From assembly GCA_963932465.1 (NCBI GenBank), contig OZ010792.1, positions 19,795,701 to 19,859,700 of the forward strand: a stretch of 64,000 bases of DNA. The letters run 5' to 3'. Positions within the stretch are counted from its first letter, which is position 1; each line of letters starts with the position of its first letter. Below, piece after piece: positions 22,529 through 34,995 of this stretch. The DNA comes from Maratus speciosus. Its lineage: Eukaryota > Arthropoda > Arachnida > Araneae > Salticidae. The notes under the pieces were generated by a model, which saw only the letters and a program-made list of their open reading frames with translations, searched no databases and was not told the origin of the DNA. The translations under genes and the position numbers were made by a program.

Positions 22529-23239
22529 CTAGCAGGCTATGCCCGCTGCGCTGGTCAATATTTCCAAATGGACTTTGGATTAAACTAAATGGTGAATTTG
22601 AACTTGTATTTTAAACAATATGGATCTTCAGCTTGACCTTGCTCATCACTGAAAACGATGCGAACGCCATTGCGATATAATGTTATCTTAAGCGTTGGAC
22701 AAAATTTAGCAATTAAGAAGTAATTGTTTTAGTTGATTATAAACAGCGCACTTATGGTCGGGTAATGAGACCGTTATGAAAACAGGAATTAATACCTCTG
22801 TAACTAATCAACATATAATGAAATCGTATATACTAACACCATTCCTAAAAGTCATGCAACAGGGCCACTTGTAACAAAATATGGTCTGTAGATTTTTTTA
22901 AAAAGGCTAAACTTTCATAATCAGGTTCACTTAAATTTTGAACTTTTACTGTTGCTCTATAACTAAGTACCCTTGAACAATATGTATACACTAAAACCTT
23001 TCCAAAATTATTACCTAACTAATTGTGGTATATCCTACGATAGTATTATAAACAATCGGAATGAAATACAAATTTCCGTTGTAAATATATAGTAGATGAT
23101 GATGATGCGATTTTGTGTAATAGTAAAGTTTTCGCTTCAAACATAAACGATGCTTTCAACATTAAAGCTAATACACCAATATGTTAAGTATCCGAATACG
23201 GAAGGTTAACTTAAATTCTCATGAGCAACTACTCGAAGA

Positions 23240-24100
23240 AAAGTGAATATGTGGCTTTTGTGATATTTTTATGTCAGCCGGGCGCAGATAATAAATCAAT
23301 AAAGATTGTTTTCATAGCATATTCTTATTTTATTATTTTCATTTAAAACACAAACCTTTCACTCATTTCATTTAAAATGCATGCCTTATACTAATTTCAT
23401 TTAAAAAACTGAAAAGATAAACAATAACAGGAAATAATGCCATAATTAAAAACAAAAAAATATTTTTAATTTACATACGCAAAATGTAACTACTGCTACT
23501 GGGAATTTTAAAAATGCTATCAGCGAAATGTGCGCACGGTTGTTATAAATGTAACCATTTTTTCTTCTTATCGAGGAGCAATTTATAAATCGCACAATAT
23601 TATTCCAATTCCAATTTCTTTCATTGAGGAACCTATGACCGGAAAAAATGGAAAAAGACTTTTGTAGATTCTTCGGATGACGGCATCTGACGCCATAAAC
23701 CGAGTTTATATATATGAAAATAATTTTTAAGTCGTTACAAACATTGCTTTCATACTTAAATATTTTCATTGGTACTACTTGTTATCCCGTCGACCAATTT
23801 CGCCAAATTATATAAATCGCCAAATTATATAAATCGCCAAACCATTCGCCAAATTATATAAATTGACATAATCTTTATTTTAAATAACGAAATAACAAAT
23901 AAATTAGTATAACATTAATAAAAATACAAATAAAACGTCGAAATTAAAATCACTTGATGACGTAAACACGTGTAGCTTGTTTAAATTCAAGCGAATTTGA
24001 TATTTACGATCAACCATTATTGGCATTTAATCTTATAGTTTGACGATAAATTTTTGGTCGACGGAATATCTAAGTAGTGCATTTTCCATTTTTGTTTTAT
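23240..24100. repeat. Rearranged R1-related block
   Basis: 23240-23450 resembles 50370-50590 in the same orientation, while 23760-24080 matches 50070-50370 in the opposite orientation (for example ACTTGATGACGTAAACACGT). The copy has therefore been inverted in part or built from two insertions. Confidence 0.7.
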
Positions 24101-25287
24101 AACGCTAAATTCTCAGTAATTTTTTTCCTTTTATTTTACATAAAATCACTATTTTTTAAAAAAAAAATTAAGATGCTTGCATTTTTATTTCAAACTCATA
24201 GAGCCGTTTTTATTTTTTAGCCAAAAGGGTTGATTTGAATTTTTTCCGTTGCTAGAGTAACGGATGTAATGATAGATATTTTGAGGTTTAGATGCCAAAG
24301 ACACCGCCAAATTAGAAAAATATGAAATGTGCCATGAACTATTGGCTTATAAAAATTTATTTGGTAGCATTCGATTCAGCATACAAAACTACATTAAAAT
24401 ATGCTATCATTTGACGCATAATTTTTATATTCGATTTTTTTCCCCTCCACGTGCAAAAACCATTAGGGGTGACACTTTAGAAAGTCCTTTCTTAGCAGAA
24501 GTCTATGTCATAAGAAGTATTTTTACCACGATTTTCAAGATTTTAGGTTCAGTAGTTTGCGCTGTGCGTTAATTAGTCACCTAATCCAGACTTTATTTTA
24601 TATACTATATTAGATATTCCATTTTGCGGTGAATCGATGATCGAAAATTAGTCCAATATCATTTGAAATATTACATAACAGAGGAGAAAGTACGAAGAAA
24701 GACGAAGAAGAAATGACGAATTACAAAAGACTTGTATTTTTTTTTTCAAAATGTTGAATTTTTCGATAGTAATAACGTATTAAAACATAAATTTCCTTAA
24801 AAATTATCTTTATTTCCTAGATTTCGAATCTGTGAATTTTCCTATAAATGAAATTGGCGATATGACTTGAGAAAAAATGAAATAAACAATAGATAATATT
24901 TGCTTATATAAAATGGGTAATATTCGTTGATCTGAGTTCGAGTTTATAAATATCACATGCTTTCGGAATTACGGCGAAAAACATTTTAAAAAGTATGAAA
25001 TTATTTTACAATATGTATGTGTGGCAGAGATTCACACTGAAATTTAAGCATTCGATTCCATTGTATTTCTTTCAGGTTTTGATTAAATGTTTCCGTTTTT
25101 TAATATTATCACTCATTGAAACGGATTTTCTTTTTCTTTTTTTCTTTTTTTTTTCATTTAAATAAAATTAGTAACAGTTTTTCTTTTATTTTTCGAGGTT
25201 TAATAGCCGTTTCAATTTTTTTTTATCAACGATGAATTTCGCCAAGAAATAAAATGGTAACCTTATCGCCCAAAATAACAGAATTTT

Positions 25288-26104
25288 CCGTCATAATTCT
25301 AAAACTAATATAGGTAGAATAATGTGTTATAGCTTAAAACCTTCCCTGAAACAATACCTATCTAACGGTATAAGTTCCGTAAAAATCCATGCAGTAGAAC
25401 TCGAAATCTAGGCGTTCGGAACGAAATTTCCGTTTGGATTTTATATATATAATAGATAATAGAATAGATAATAGATTTTATATATATATATAATAGAATA
25501 GATAATAGATTATGTGTTATGAACTATCTCAAAGTTTAAAACAGATCGCATTGTTAGATTTCCCAATTTTAACAATATCGCGTTATGTTAGTTCCACATT
25601 CCACCACCAGGGAGCGCACTCTATTCTTAACGAAAGCGTATCCGAACGAAACTCCTTCGTGCAACCTTTCCGTAGATACATGAATCGGGAGGGTGGCGGT
25701 CTTAACGAATAATGTAAGATAATTGCTGAAATTACTACGAAAAATATGTTAAAGGGGCCCTACGCGGGCCCCTAATAGAGTTAGAGGAAATCGGAAGACG
25801 GCAAAATAATCGCGGGGAAAAGTTTGCTTGGGTGCTTCGGAGCTACTTTTGGCGCGAGATCTAAGCTCTACGACCAATAGGAGCCCAGATATTTAAGGAA
25901 ATATGAAGTTACAAAGTTCAATATAAAAGAATTTTCCGTAATAATTCTATAACTAATCTAGGTAGAATGATGTGTTATAGCTTAAAACCTTCCCTGAAAC
26001 GATACCTATCTAACGGTATAAGTTCCGTCAAAATCCATGCGGTAGAACTCGAAATCTCGGCGTTCGGAACGAAATTTCCGTTTGTATTATATATATATAA
26101 TAGA
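25288..26104 (-). repeat. Duplicated Helitron-like leader
   Basis: 25288-25452 and 25920-26104 are close direct copies (TGTGTTATAGCTTAAAACC, TTCCGTTTG, ATATATATAATAGAT). Between them lies a block (25591-25690) whose reverse complement matches 37092-37167. Confidence 0.8.
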
Positions 26105-26400
26105 TATGAATTAAATTTCTTTCACTTCGAGTTCGGCTGGGGTTCGTTTTCCAATAATTCTACTTCGTGTATGTATGTCAAGTCGGGTCAGGCTTCTGAT
26201 TGGCGATTTTTTTTTTTCGGGTACCGGTTGACTCTTATCAGAATTTTCGGATTCGGGTCGAGTACAACCCAACCAGCGCAGCGCAGGACTCTAGCCTGCT
26301 ATCTGCTCGAACTCACTGGACAATAATGTTTCTGCAACAGAACTGAAATTTGTTCATTCTAGGTCAGTTTCTTACGCTGATTACGAATATACTTTCCTTT
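26105..26400. other. No recognisable gene
   Basis: Includes CCAGCGCAGCGCAGG near 26272, a GC-rich word like those in Helitron tails. No boundary is clear. Confidence 0.35.
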
Positions 26401-27431
26401 TTACTTTCTTCTATCTTTACAAGAAGAAAGTATTGGATTCATGAAAATTTTCGAATTCCGGTTTTCGACGGATTTACACGTTTTAGAGGTCAGAGAACCC
26501 GAAAAACATGTTTTACAAAATGTCTGCTAATGCACGGAATTTAATAAAAATGCATATTCAGTTAGTCCCTGATATAAATTGATGCTGATTAGTTTTGGGG
26601 GAAAATCGCTCAACAGGTGGCGCTGCTATGCTGCATTTTTTATGATTTTCGAAATGGCTCTATCTCAAGAACTAATGCACGGATTTTCATCAAACTTCAG
26701 ATTCAGTTAGTCTTTGATATGACTTGATGCTGATTAGGTGTTTGTGTAAATCGCTCAAGAGGTGGCGCTGCTATGCTTCATTTTTTATGATTTCCGCAAT
26801 GGCTCTATGTTAAGAACTAATGCACGGATTTTCATGAAACTTCAGATTCAGTTAGTCCTTGATATGACTTGATGCTGATTACGTGTTGGTGCAAATCGCT
26901 CAACAGGTGGCGCTGCTGCGCTACTTTTTTACGATTACTGCATTTTGCACGATTCCTGCAATAGCTCTATCTCAAAAACTAATGCACGAATTTTCATCTA
27001 ACTTCAGATTTAGTTAGATGTTAACACATGTTGTTGCTGATTAGGTTTTGGTGTTAATCGTCTAATAGGTGGCGCTGCTATGCTGCATTTTCATGATTTT
27101 TGCAATAACTCTATCTCAAAAGCTAATGCACGGATTTTCCCCAAACTTCAGATTCAGTTAGACTTTGACGTAAGTGGTTGCTTGGTAGTTTTGTTTAACA
27201 TAGGTTTTGGTGTAAAGCACCCAATAGGTGGGGCTGCTAGGTTGAATTTTGTTGTATTTACACGATTTCGTAGATAGCCATATCTCAAGAGCTAATGCCC
27301 GGAATTTCATATCTATAGAATCCTCATGATGGGCATAGATTGTCGTTTAATTTTGGTAGTGTGATAGCTAATTTTCAAGTATTAACATGCATGAGATAGA
27401 AGAAAGTTTTGGGATTGGTATATCCGATTAG
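26401..27431 (+). mobile_element. Satellite carrier family X, copy 1
   Basis: Starts TTACTTTCTTCTATC with the hairpin CTTTCTTCT/AGAAGAAAG and ends in GATAGAAGAAAGT plus a TTAG tail (CTAG in copy 2). Units of the 145-bp satellite begin at about 26669, 26814, 26976, 27120 and 27289. The GTCT microsatellite and first half-unit seen in copy 2 are deleted here (at TGTCTG/CTAATGC, about 26525). Confidence 0.8.
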
Positions 27432-27646
27432 TTTTCTAGGTCGTCCAGTTTTTTGAGACATTTGCATATTTACGTTTATGCAAATTTAAGCTTTTTTGTG
27501 CCATTTTATTAAAATTTTAGGTACAATAAATGTACGATTAAATTACCTTCTCTAGATTACGATTACTGGATCATTTGCTTCAGATAAATGTCACAGTCTG
27601 TATATTCTTACCATTTATCTGCCAGTTATTAAGCTTAACTTGCATA
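27432..27646. other. Spacer between two X copies
   Basis: 215 bp of unmatched AT-rich DNA separating two X copies of the same orientation. Confidence 0.5.
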
Positions 27647-28877
27647 TTACTTTCTTCTATCTTTACAAGAAGAAAGTATTGGATTCATGAAAATTTTCGA
27701 ATTCCGGTTTTCGACGGATTTACACGTTTTAGAGATCAGAGAACCCGATAAACATGTTTTTACAAAATGTCTGTCTGTGAGTTTGTCTGTCTGTCTGTGT
27801 GTCTATGTGTGACACAAATTTTGTGGGCGCTCTATCTCAAGAACTAATGCAAGGAATTTAATAAAAATTCATATTCAGTTAGTCCCTGATACAAATTGAT
27901 GCTGATTAGTTTTTGGTGCAAATCGCTCAACAGGTGGCGCTGCTATGCTGCATTTTTTATGATTTTCGAAATGGCTCTATCTCAAGAACTAATGCACGGA
28001 TTTTCATGAAACTTCAGATTCAGTTAGTCCTTGATATGACTTGATGCTGATTAGGTGTTGGTGCAAATCGCTCAACAGGTGGCGCTGCTATGCTGCATTT
28101 TTATGATTTCCGAAATGGCTCTATCTCAAGAACTAATGCATGGATTTTCATGAAACTTCAGATTCAGTTAGTCCTTGATATGACTTGATGCTGATTACGT
28201 GTTGTTGCAAATCGCTCAACAGGTGGCGCTGCTATGCTGCATTGTTTACGATTTCCGCAATGGCTCTATCTCAGTAACTAATGCACGGATTTTCATCAAA
28301 CTTCAGATTTAGTTAGTCCTTGATATGACTTGATGCTGATTAGGTGTTGGTGTAAATCGCTCAACAGGTGGCGCTGCTATGCTGCATTTTGAACGATTCC
28401 CGCAATAGCTCTATCTCAAAAACTAATGCACGGATTTTCATCTAACTTCAGATTTAGTTAGATGTCAACATAAGTTGTTGCTGATTAGGTTTTGGTGTTA
28501 ATCGTCTAATAGGTGGCACCGCTATGCTGGCATTTTCATGCTTTTTCACAATAACTCTATCTCAAAAACTAATGCACAGATTTTCCCCAAACTTCAGATT
28601 CAGTTAGACTTTGACGTAAGTGGTTGCTTGGTAGTTTTGTTTAACATAGGTTTTGATGTAAAGCACCCAATAGGTGGCGCTGCTAGGCTGAATTTTGCTG
28701 GATTTACACGGCTTCGGAGATAGCCATATCTCAAGAACTAATGCACTGAATTTCATATCTATAGAATCCTCATGATCGGCATAGATTGCCATTTAATTTT
28801 GGTAGTGTGATAGCAAATTTTCAAGTATTAACATGCATGAGATAGAAGAAAGTTTTGGGATTGGTATATCCGACTAG
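27647..28877 (+). mobile_element. Satellite carrier family X, copy 2 (most complete)
   Basis: Order: hairpin CTTTCTTCT (27650-27658)/AGAAGAAAG (27668-27676), a GTCT-rich microsatellite (about 27768-27815), six 145-bp units starting at 27841, 27986, 28130, 28275, 28420 and 28566, then a 3' region. The subterminal repeat ACTTTCTTCTATC (27649-27661) is the exact inverse of GATAGAAGAAAGT (28841-28853). The end is CTAG (28874-28877) followed by T. No protein is encoded. The structure matches DINE-1/HINE, mini-me and pearl elements, known as non-autonomous Helentron derivatives. Confidence 0.85.
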
Positions 28878-29201
28878 TTTTTCAATGGTGTAATGTTCAC
28901 ATGACATTCAATTTCAAAGTAGCTGCTACAAAAGTGGCGTAATGTTTTTCTAGACTAGATTTTTATGCTGATTTCAAATTTGCAATCCGTTTCATGTCAC
29001 ATCTAGTTTTTGAGTAAACTGAATTTCTATTTTTGTATCGTATTGGCATAAATTTGATATAAAATGCTTTTTAGGTGTGTATAGCCCATAGTCAAAAGGG
29101 TTAAAAATATCAGATTGCAATCAGAGACATAATCACTAATGGGTATAAGCGAAAAAAAATTGAAATAAAAAAGAAAAGTGCCCAGCTAAACTGATGGCAT
29201 T
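28878..29201. other. No recognisable gene
   Basis: AT-rich sequence with no match. Confidence 0.4.
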
Positions 29202-30104
29202 GAGCTCACAGGCTATTCACACTAATTGTATATTATACTCTTATTTTAAAGAATAATGCCCCTCAAACAAATAAGTGAAGGGGAATTAGCCCCCGTTTCC
29301 CCCTTTATACTTAACCAGTGAACCTCCAAATCTAATCAGGGAAGCTCCTTATCATAATAAACCGGTATACCAAATTTGGAGCAAATCGAATAATCCTGCA
29401 AAAAAAAAAACCATTTATCTAAATTAAGGGGGTGGACAAGCCCCCTTTATCCTTAACCAATGAATCCCCAAAACGAATCAGGGAAGCTCCTTAACATAAT
29501 AAACCGGTATACCAAATTTGGAGCAAAGCGAATAATTCTGCATGAAAAACCCGTTTATATAAATTAAGGGGGGTGGACTAGCCCCCCTTCCCCTTTATCC
29601 TTAACCAATGAACCCCCAAAACTAATCAGGGAAGTTCCTTAACACAATAAACCGGTATACCAACTTCGGAGCAAATCGAATCCTTCTGCATGAAAAACGC
29701 ATTTATCTAAATTAAGAGGGCAGGCTAACCTCCCTTTTCCCCCTTTATCCTTAACCAGTGAACCCTCAAAACTAATCAGGGAAGTTCCTTAACATAATAA
29801 ACCGGTATACCAAATTCGGAGCAAATCGAATGATTCTGCATGAAAAACCCATTTATCTGAATTGAGGGGTTTGAGTAACAGCGGTTTTCCCCCTTTATCC
29901 TTAACCAATGAACTCCCAAAACTAATCAGGGAAGCGCCTTATTACAATGAACCTAGAACAAAATTTTGAAGCAAATCGGATGTTTCTATCAAGAGTTATC
30001 GCGTTATGTACATACATACATACATACATACATACATACGTACGTACATACATACAGAACGGGCGGGCACATTAGCTCTCAGGCTTTGATAGCCTGTGAG
30101 CTAA
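29202..30104 (+). mobile_element. Satellite carrier family F
   Basis: Left subterminal repeat GAGCTCACAGGCT (29202-29214). Tandem units of 142-150 bp start at 29301, 29443, 29591, 29741 and 29891 (words CCCTTTATCCTTAACCA, AACCGGTATACCAA). An (ACAT)n microsatellite follows at about 30008-30056. The right end is a hairpin whose arms, TAGCTCTCAGGCT and AGCCTGTGAGCTA (30073-30103), pair at 12 of 13 positions; the right arm is the inverse of the left subterminal repeat. The order is the mirror image of families B and X. No coding capacity. Confidence 0.8.
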
Positions 30105-30444
30105 AAAGTAGTGGAATCTGTCCTAACTAGCTGAAATACATCTCAAAGTAGTTTACTTGTGAAGTACATCTCAAAGTACAGCGTTTCTTGGCTTTCTTGA
30201 CCAAAAACTAAAATTTTGATTTTTCAAAAACTGGACGTGATAGAAGAAAACGGATACCACATTTGAAATCAGCGCAAAAAACTGGTTTACAAATATATTA
30301 CCGTACTCATGTGGCAGAAATATTTGAATGTGAAAAAAAGTTATTAGAAAAACATGAAAATTATGCAAATTTGGCACAGTATTTCACGATCACATGTCAA
30401 TATAATTTAGGGCGCAATATTTTTGTAAAATGGACAGTAATCTA
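30105..30444. other. No recognisable gene
   Basis: AT-rich sequence. Frames of about 65 codons on both strands match nothing. Confidence 0.4.
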
Positions 30445-30479
30445 TCTATACTAATATTATAAAGAGGTAAAAATTGTTT

Positions 30480-33400
30480 ATTTGTAGGTGGTAAGCTCTG
30501 GAACTACCGAACCGATTCCTAAAGTAATGGTATCAAAATGATGGTGTTAGTCCAACTTAGAACATAGGCTATATCTTGTGTCCGTGCCACTGGCCAAAAG
30601 GAGGTGCAGGAGTAAAAAACGTTCTAAAAATGCGATTTTTGTGTTACTGAAGGGCCTAGAAACATGAAATTTGGAATGGTAGTTACCTATAAGATACTAA
30701 TTGCCATTTCTTAAAAGAAGCAAAATTAAAAAGGGGTAAAAATGCGCGAAAAGCGTTCTAAATGGCAATTTTTACGCAATTTCAGGAAGTACCAAACCGA
30801 TTTCAAAAATAATGGTGTCAAAATGATGGTGACAACCCTTGCTCCAACATAGGCTACATTTTATGTCGGTGCCACTACCCCTAAAGGGTGTGCAGGAGCA
30901 AGAAAACGTTCGAAATTGCGAATTTTGTGTTACTGATGGGTCCAGATACATGGAATTTGGCATGGTAGTTATTAGAAATAAATTATCTCTAAGAACATTT
31001 CTTAAAAAAAAATCGAAATTTAAAAGGGGTGAAAATACCCAAAAAGCATTCCAAAAAACGTTCTAAATGGCAATTTTTACGTAATTTCAAGAAGTACCAA
31101 ACTGATTTAAAAAATAATGGTGTCAATTTGATGGTGATAATCCTTGCTCCAATATAGACTACATTTTATGTCGGTGTCACTACCCAGGGGTGCAGGAGCA
31201 AAAAAAAAAAAAAAAAAAAAAACGTTCGAAATTGCGATTTTTGTGTTACTGAAGGGCCCAGATACATAGAATTTGAATTGGTAGTTACTTATAAGGTATA
31301 GATGATCTCTAAGAACATTTCTTAAAAAATTCGAAATTTAAAACGAGTGAAAATGCGTGAAAAGAGTTCTAAAACACGTTCTCAATGGCGATTTCTGCGC
31401 AGTCTCAGAAAGTACCCAACCTATTTCAAAAGCAATGGTTGGAAATTGATGATGACAGCCCTTGTTCCAACACAGGCTCTTTTTCATGTCGGTGTCACTA
31501 CCACCTAAGCGTTGCAGAAGCAAAAAACGTTCTAAATTCAGATTTTTTGTGTTACTGAAGGGCCTAGAATCCTGAAATTAGGCTTGGCAGTTATTTGCAA
31601 GATACAAATGATCTCTAAGAACATTTCCTGAAAAATCGAAATTTAACAGGGGTGAAAATGAGCGAAAAGCTTTCTAAAAAACTTTCTAAATTGCGATTTC
31701 TACGCAATCTCAGGAAGTACCGAACCGATTTAAACTAGTCGGATGTACCAATCCCAAAACTTTCTTCTATCTCATACATGTTAATACTTCAAAATTCGCT
31801 AGCACACTGCCAAAATTAAACGGCAATCTATGCATCTCATGAGGATTCTAAAGATGTGAAATTCCGTGCACTAGTTCTTGAAATATGACTATTGCTGAAA
31901 TCGTCTAAATACAGCAAAATGCTGCCTAGCAGCGCCACCTGTTGGGTGATTTATACCAAATCCTAATCAACAACAATTTATGTCAACGTCTGACTGAATC
32001 TGAAGTTTGGAGAAAATCCGTGCATTAGTTTTTGAGATAGAGCTATAGCGAAAATCGTGAAAATACCTGCATAGCAGCGCCACCTATTGGGTGATTAACA
32101 CCAAAACCGAATTAACAACAACTTGTGTCAACATACAACTAAATCTGAAGTTAGATGAAAATTCGTCCATTAGTTCAATAGATAGAGCTATTGAGGCAAT
32201 CGTGAAAAAGGCAGCACAGAAGCGCCACATGTTGGGCGATTTACACCAACACATAATCAATAGCAAGTCATATCAAGGACTAACTTAATCTGAAGTTTGA
32301 TGAAAAATCCGTGCGTTAGTTCTTAAGATAGAGCTATTGGGGAAGTCGTGTAAATCCTGCAAAATTCATCATAACAGCGCCACCTGTTGGGCGATTTACA
32401 CCAAAACGTAATCAGCATCAATTCATATCAAGGACTAACTAAATCTGAAGTTTGATCAAAATCCGTGCATTAGTTCGTGAGATAGAGCTATTGCGAAAAT
32501 CGTGAAAAATGCATCATAGCAGCGCCACCTATTGAGCGATTTATACCCAAAACTAATCAGCATCAATTTGTATTAGGTACTCACTGAATATGAATTTTTA
32601 TTAAATTCCGTGCATTAGTTCTTGAGATAGAGCGCCCACAAAATTTGTGTCACATACACACAGACAGACAGACAGACTCACAGAGTCACAGACAGACATT
32701 TTTTAAAAACATGTTTTTTGGAATCTCTGACCCCTAAAACGTGTAAATCCGTCGAAAACTGGAATTCGAAAATTTTCATGAATCCAATACTTTCTTCTTG
32801 TAAAGATAGAAGAAAGTAAAAATAATGGCATGAAAACGATGGTGATAGCCCTCGCTCCAACATAGGCTGTATTTCAACTCGGTGCCACTATACCAAAGGG
32901 GGTGAAGGGGCAAAAAACGATCTAAATTGAGCTTTTTGTAATACTGCAGGGGCTAGCAACTTGAAACTAGGCATGGTAGTTACTTATAAGATATAAATGA
33001 TCTCTAAGAACATTTCCTAAATAATTCAAAAATTAAAAAGGGTTAAAATGGACGAAAAACGTTTTAAAAAACGCTCTAAATTGCGATTTCTACGCAATCT
33101 CAGGAAGTACCCAACCGATTTCAAAAGTAATGGTCGTAAATTGATGATGACAGCCCTTGCTCCAATATAGGATCTATTTCATGTCTGCGTCACTACCACC
33201 TTGCGGTTGCATTTTTAAAAACTTTCTAAATTGTGATTTTTGCGATACTGAAAGGCTAGCAACTTCAGAGTTCCTTAAAAATTTGAAATTTAAAAGGGGT
33301 AAAAATAAACGAAAAGCATTCTAAAAACGTTCTAAATAGCGATTTCTACGCAATCTCAGGAAATATATACCGATTTCAGAAGTAATGGTTTCAAATTGAT

Positions 33401-34250
33401 GATGACAGTCCCTGCTCCAACATAGCCTATATTTTACGTTGTTGTCACTACTACCTGGGGATTACAGGAACAAAAAATGTTCTAAATAGCGTTTTTTGTA
33501 TTACTGAGGGTGGCCTAACATTTTAAAATTGGAATGGTAATTACTTCGACGATGCAAATGCTTTCTAAGAATTGTCGAAAGAAAATTCTAAATTTAAAAG
33601 GATGAAGTGAGCGAAAAGCGTTCTATAAGCGTTCTAAATTACGATTTTTATGCAATCGTATGAAATACGAAACCGATTTCAAACATAATGGTTGCAAATT
33701 GATGGCGATAGAACCTGTTCATTCATAAGCTATATTTTATGTAGAGGTTTGCAGGAGCAAAAAACTTTTTAAATTGCGATTTCTGCGGTACTGAAGAAGC
33801 TAGAAACTTTAAATATAGCACGGTAGTTACTTAAAAAATATAAATGTCCTATAAGAACAGTCTAAAATAAATTCGAAATTAAAAAGGGTTGAAGCGACCG
33901 GAAGGTGAGAAAAGCATTCTAAAAGAGTCCTAAATTTCGATTTCTGAGGTATCTCAGGAAATAATAAACCGATTACAGAACTTATGTGTTGCGAATCAAG
34001 AATGATGTTCCCTGATCCTATTCGGGCTATATTTTATGCCGGTGTCATTACAACCTGGTTGGCAGGAATAACAAGAAAGCCTTTAAAAACATCTAAATTC
34101 TGTTTTCTATAGAATATTAGGAAATACCAACCGATTTCAAGGTTAATGTTGGCAAATTAATGGTGACAGTCTCTGTTTCATCATTTTTCGAGACATCTTA
34201 CTTCAACTCTGATTCGGCATTTTATGTTGGTGCCACTAACACCAGAGAGG
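30480..34250 (+). repeat. ~300-bp diverged tandem array
   Basis: Unit marker GGAAGTACC.AACCGATTT or its relatives occurs at about 30785, 31091, 31409, 31713, 33103, 33359, 33660, 33958 and 34121. Spacings near 300 bp are typical, with two shorter ones; the 31713-33103 gap holds the X insertion. Each unit also has AACATAGGCT, TGTCGGTG.CACTA and GATGGTGA. A poly-A run lies at 31201-31222. Confidence 0.85.
31735..32819 (-). mobile_element. Satellite carrier family X, copy 3 (nested)
   Basis: An inverted X copy lies inside a unit of the ~300-bp array. Its CTAG end is at 31735-31738 after A, and its hairpin end (AGAAGAAAGTAA on the plus strand) is at 32819. The host unit continues on both sides, with T-rich sequence on the element strand at the junction. 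It keeps the GACA-type microsatellite (about 32655-32695) and about six units with AGCGCCACCTGTTGGG words. Confidence 0.85.
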
Positions 34251-34603
34251 TGGTAGACTGTTAAACAATGAGCTTGGAATTTGACATGATGTTTAATTTT
34301 AAGATGTAAATGTGTTAAGATGGTTTCTAAAAAATTCAAAACTTCAAATGAATACTGAAATGAGCGTATGAAATGAGCATAAAAGTTTCAAAATACTTTC
34401 TGAATTATCACTTAATTGGAATTAGTTTTAGTTCTTCTTATCAATTAAAATCTCATTTCTGTATATTGCACTTTTATAATGAAGTTTAGTCAAACTGTGG
34501 CTTAATTTGTAATTTTTGAATTTTTTCAAAATGTGTTCTTCTAATAAAAAATAGTCATGCAAATATCACTTGGCATATTTCAACTATCACGCGAGCAAAG
34601 CCG

Positions 34604-34645
34604 TCTAATATATAAAAATGTTTGCTAGTCTAATATATAAAAATG
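34604..34645 (+). repeat. Duplicated Helitron-like leader
   Basis: TCTAATATATAAAAATG occurs at 34604-34620 and at 34629-34645, separated only by TTTGCTAG. The 25-bp piece 34604-34628 thus starts with TC and ends with CTAG, as if an element had been reduced to its two ends. Confidence 0.75.
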
Positions 34646-34995
34646 AAAATTTGTTTGTCTGTCTGGAATGTTATGCAAATCCACAGTTTAGAAGCGAGAA
34701 TTCTGAAACGTTATGTACATGTGTATTAAAACACGGCCGATGCAACTAAAGCAATCCGGAATCGAAATAATTTATATTTAACTTTTAATTAATAAAAAAA
34801 CCCACTAATTTTTCAGCAATTTTTTTATCAAATTTAAACAGTTTTCGTTATAGCAGTTGCCAGAAATTAAAAATCCACAATAAAATTCTTACACAACAAT
34901 TACCTTTCTATTGCAAGGCGAATTGCATATTACTTACACCACGCTGCACTAAAAAGCTGTGACGGGTATTACGATAATTCTTTTACCTCACATGC

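Larger units (their letters stand above)
22529..26104 (-). mobile_element. Helitron-like element, minus strand
   Basis: The left edge is CTAG (22529-22532) preceded by A. On the minus strand that is a GC-rich …GCTAG tail followed by T. The right edge on the minus strand starts A then TC, with a TCTATTATATATATA lead. The 5' region carries wording reminiscent of insect Helitron leaders (about 25920-26104). A second copy of that leader lies at 25288-25500, and an R1-related block at 23240-24100. No Rep or helicase domain is visible. The two edges may belong to different copies. Confidence 0.5.
30445..34608 (+). mobile_element. Helitron-like element with ~300-bp satellite
   Basis: Begins TC after A in TCTATACTAATATTATAAAG, a leader widespread in arthropod non-autonomous Helitrons as I remember them. 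A tail of GCGAGCAAAGCCG precedes CTAA (34605-34608) and T. Nearly all the interior is a diverged tandem array; a minus-strand X element (31735-32819) is inserted in it. No Rep/helicase sequence. The exact 3' edge is ambiguous because a second TC leader begins at 34604. Confidence 0.6.

Noticed and set aside
22246..26265. A single element bounded by ACCCGACCCGA and TTCGGGTCGAGT
   Set aside because: The words are short and low in complexity, and they disagree with the better-supported Helitron-like edges at 22529 and 26104.
27080..28723. Two similar frames (27080-27277, 28538-28723) as a duplicated gene
   Set aside because: Both fall in the same position of X satellite copies; similarity reflects the repeat.
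26401..32600. CRISPR-like regular repeats
   Set aside because: Units are 145 bp or more, diverged, without unique spacers, in animal-type DNA; they are satellites.
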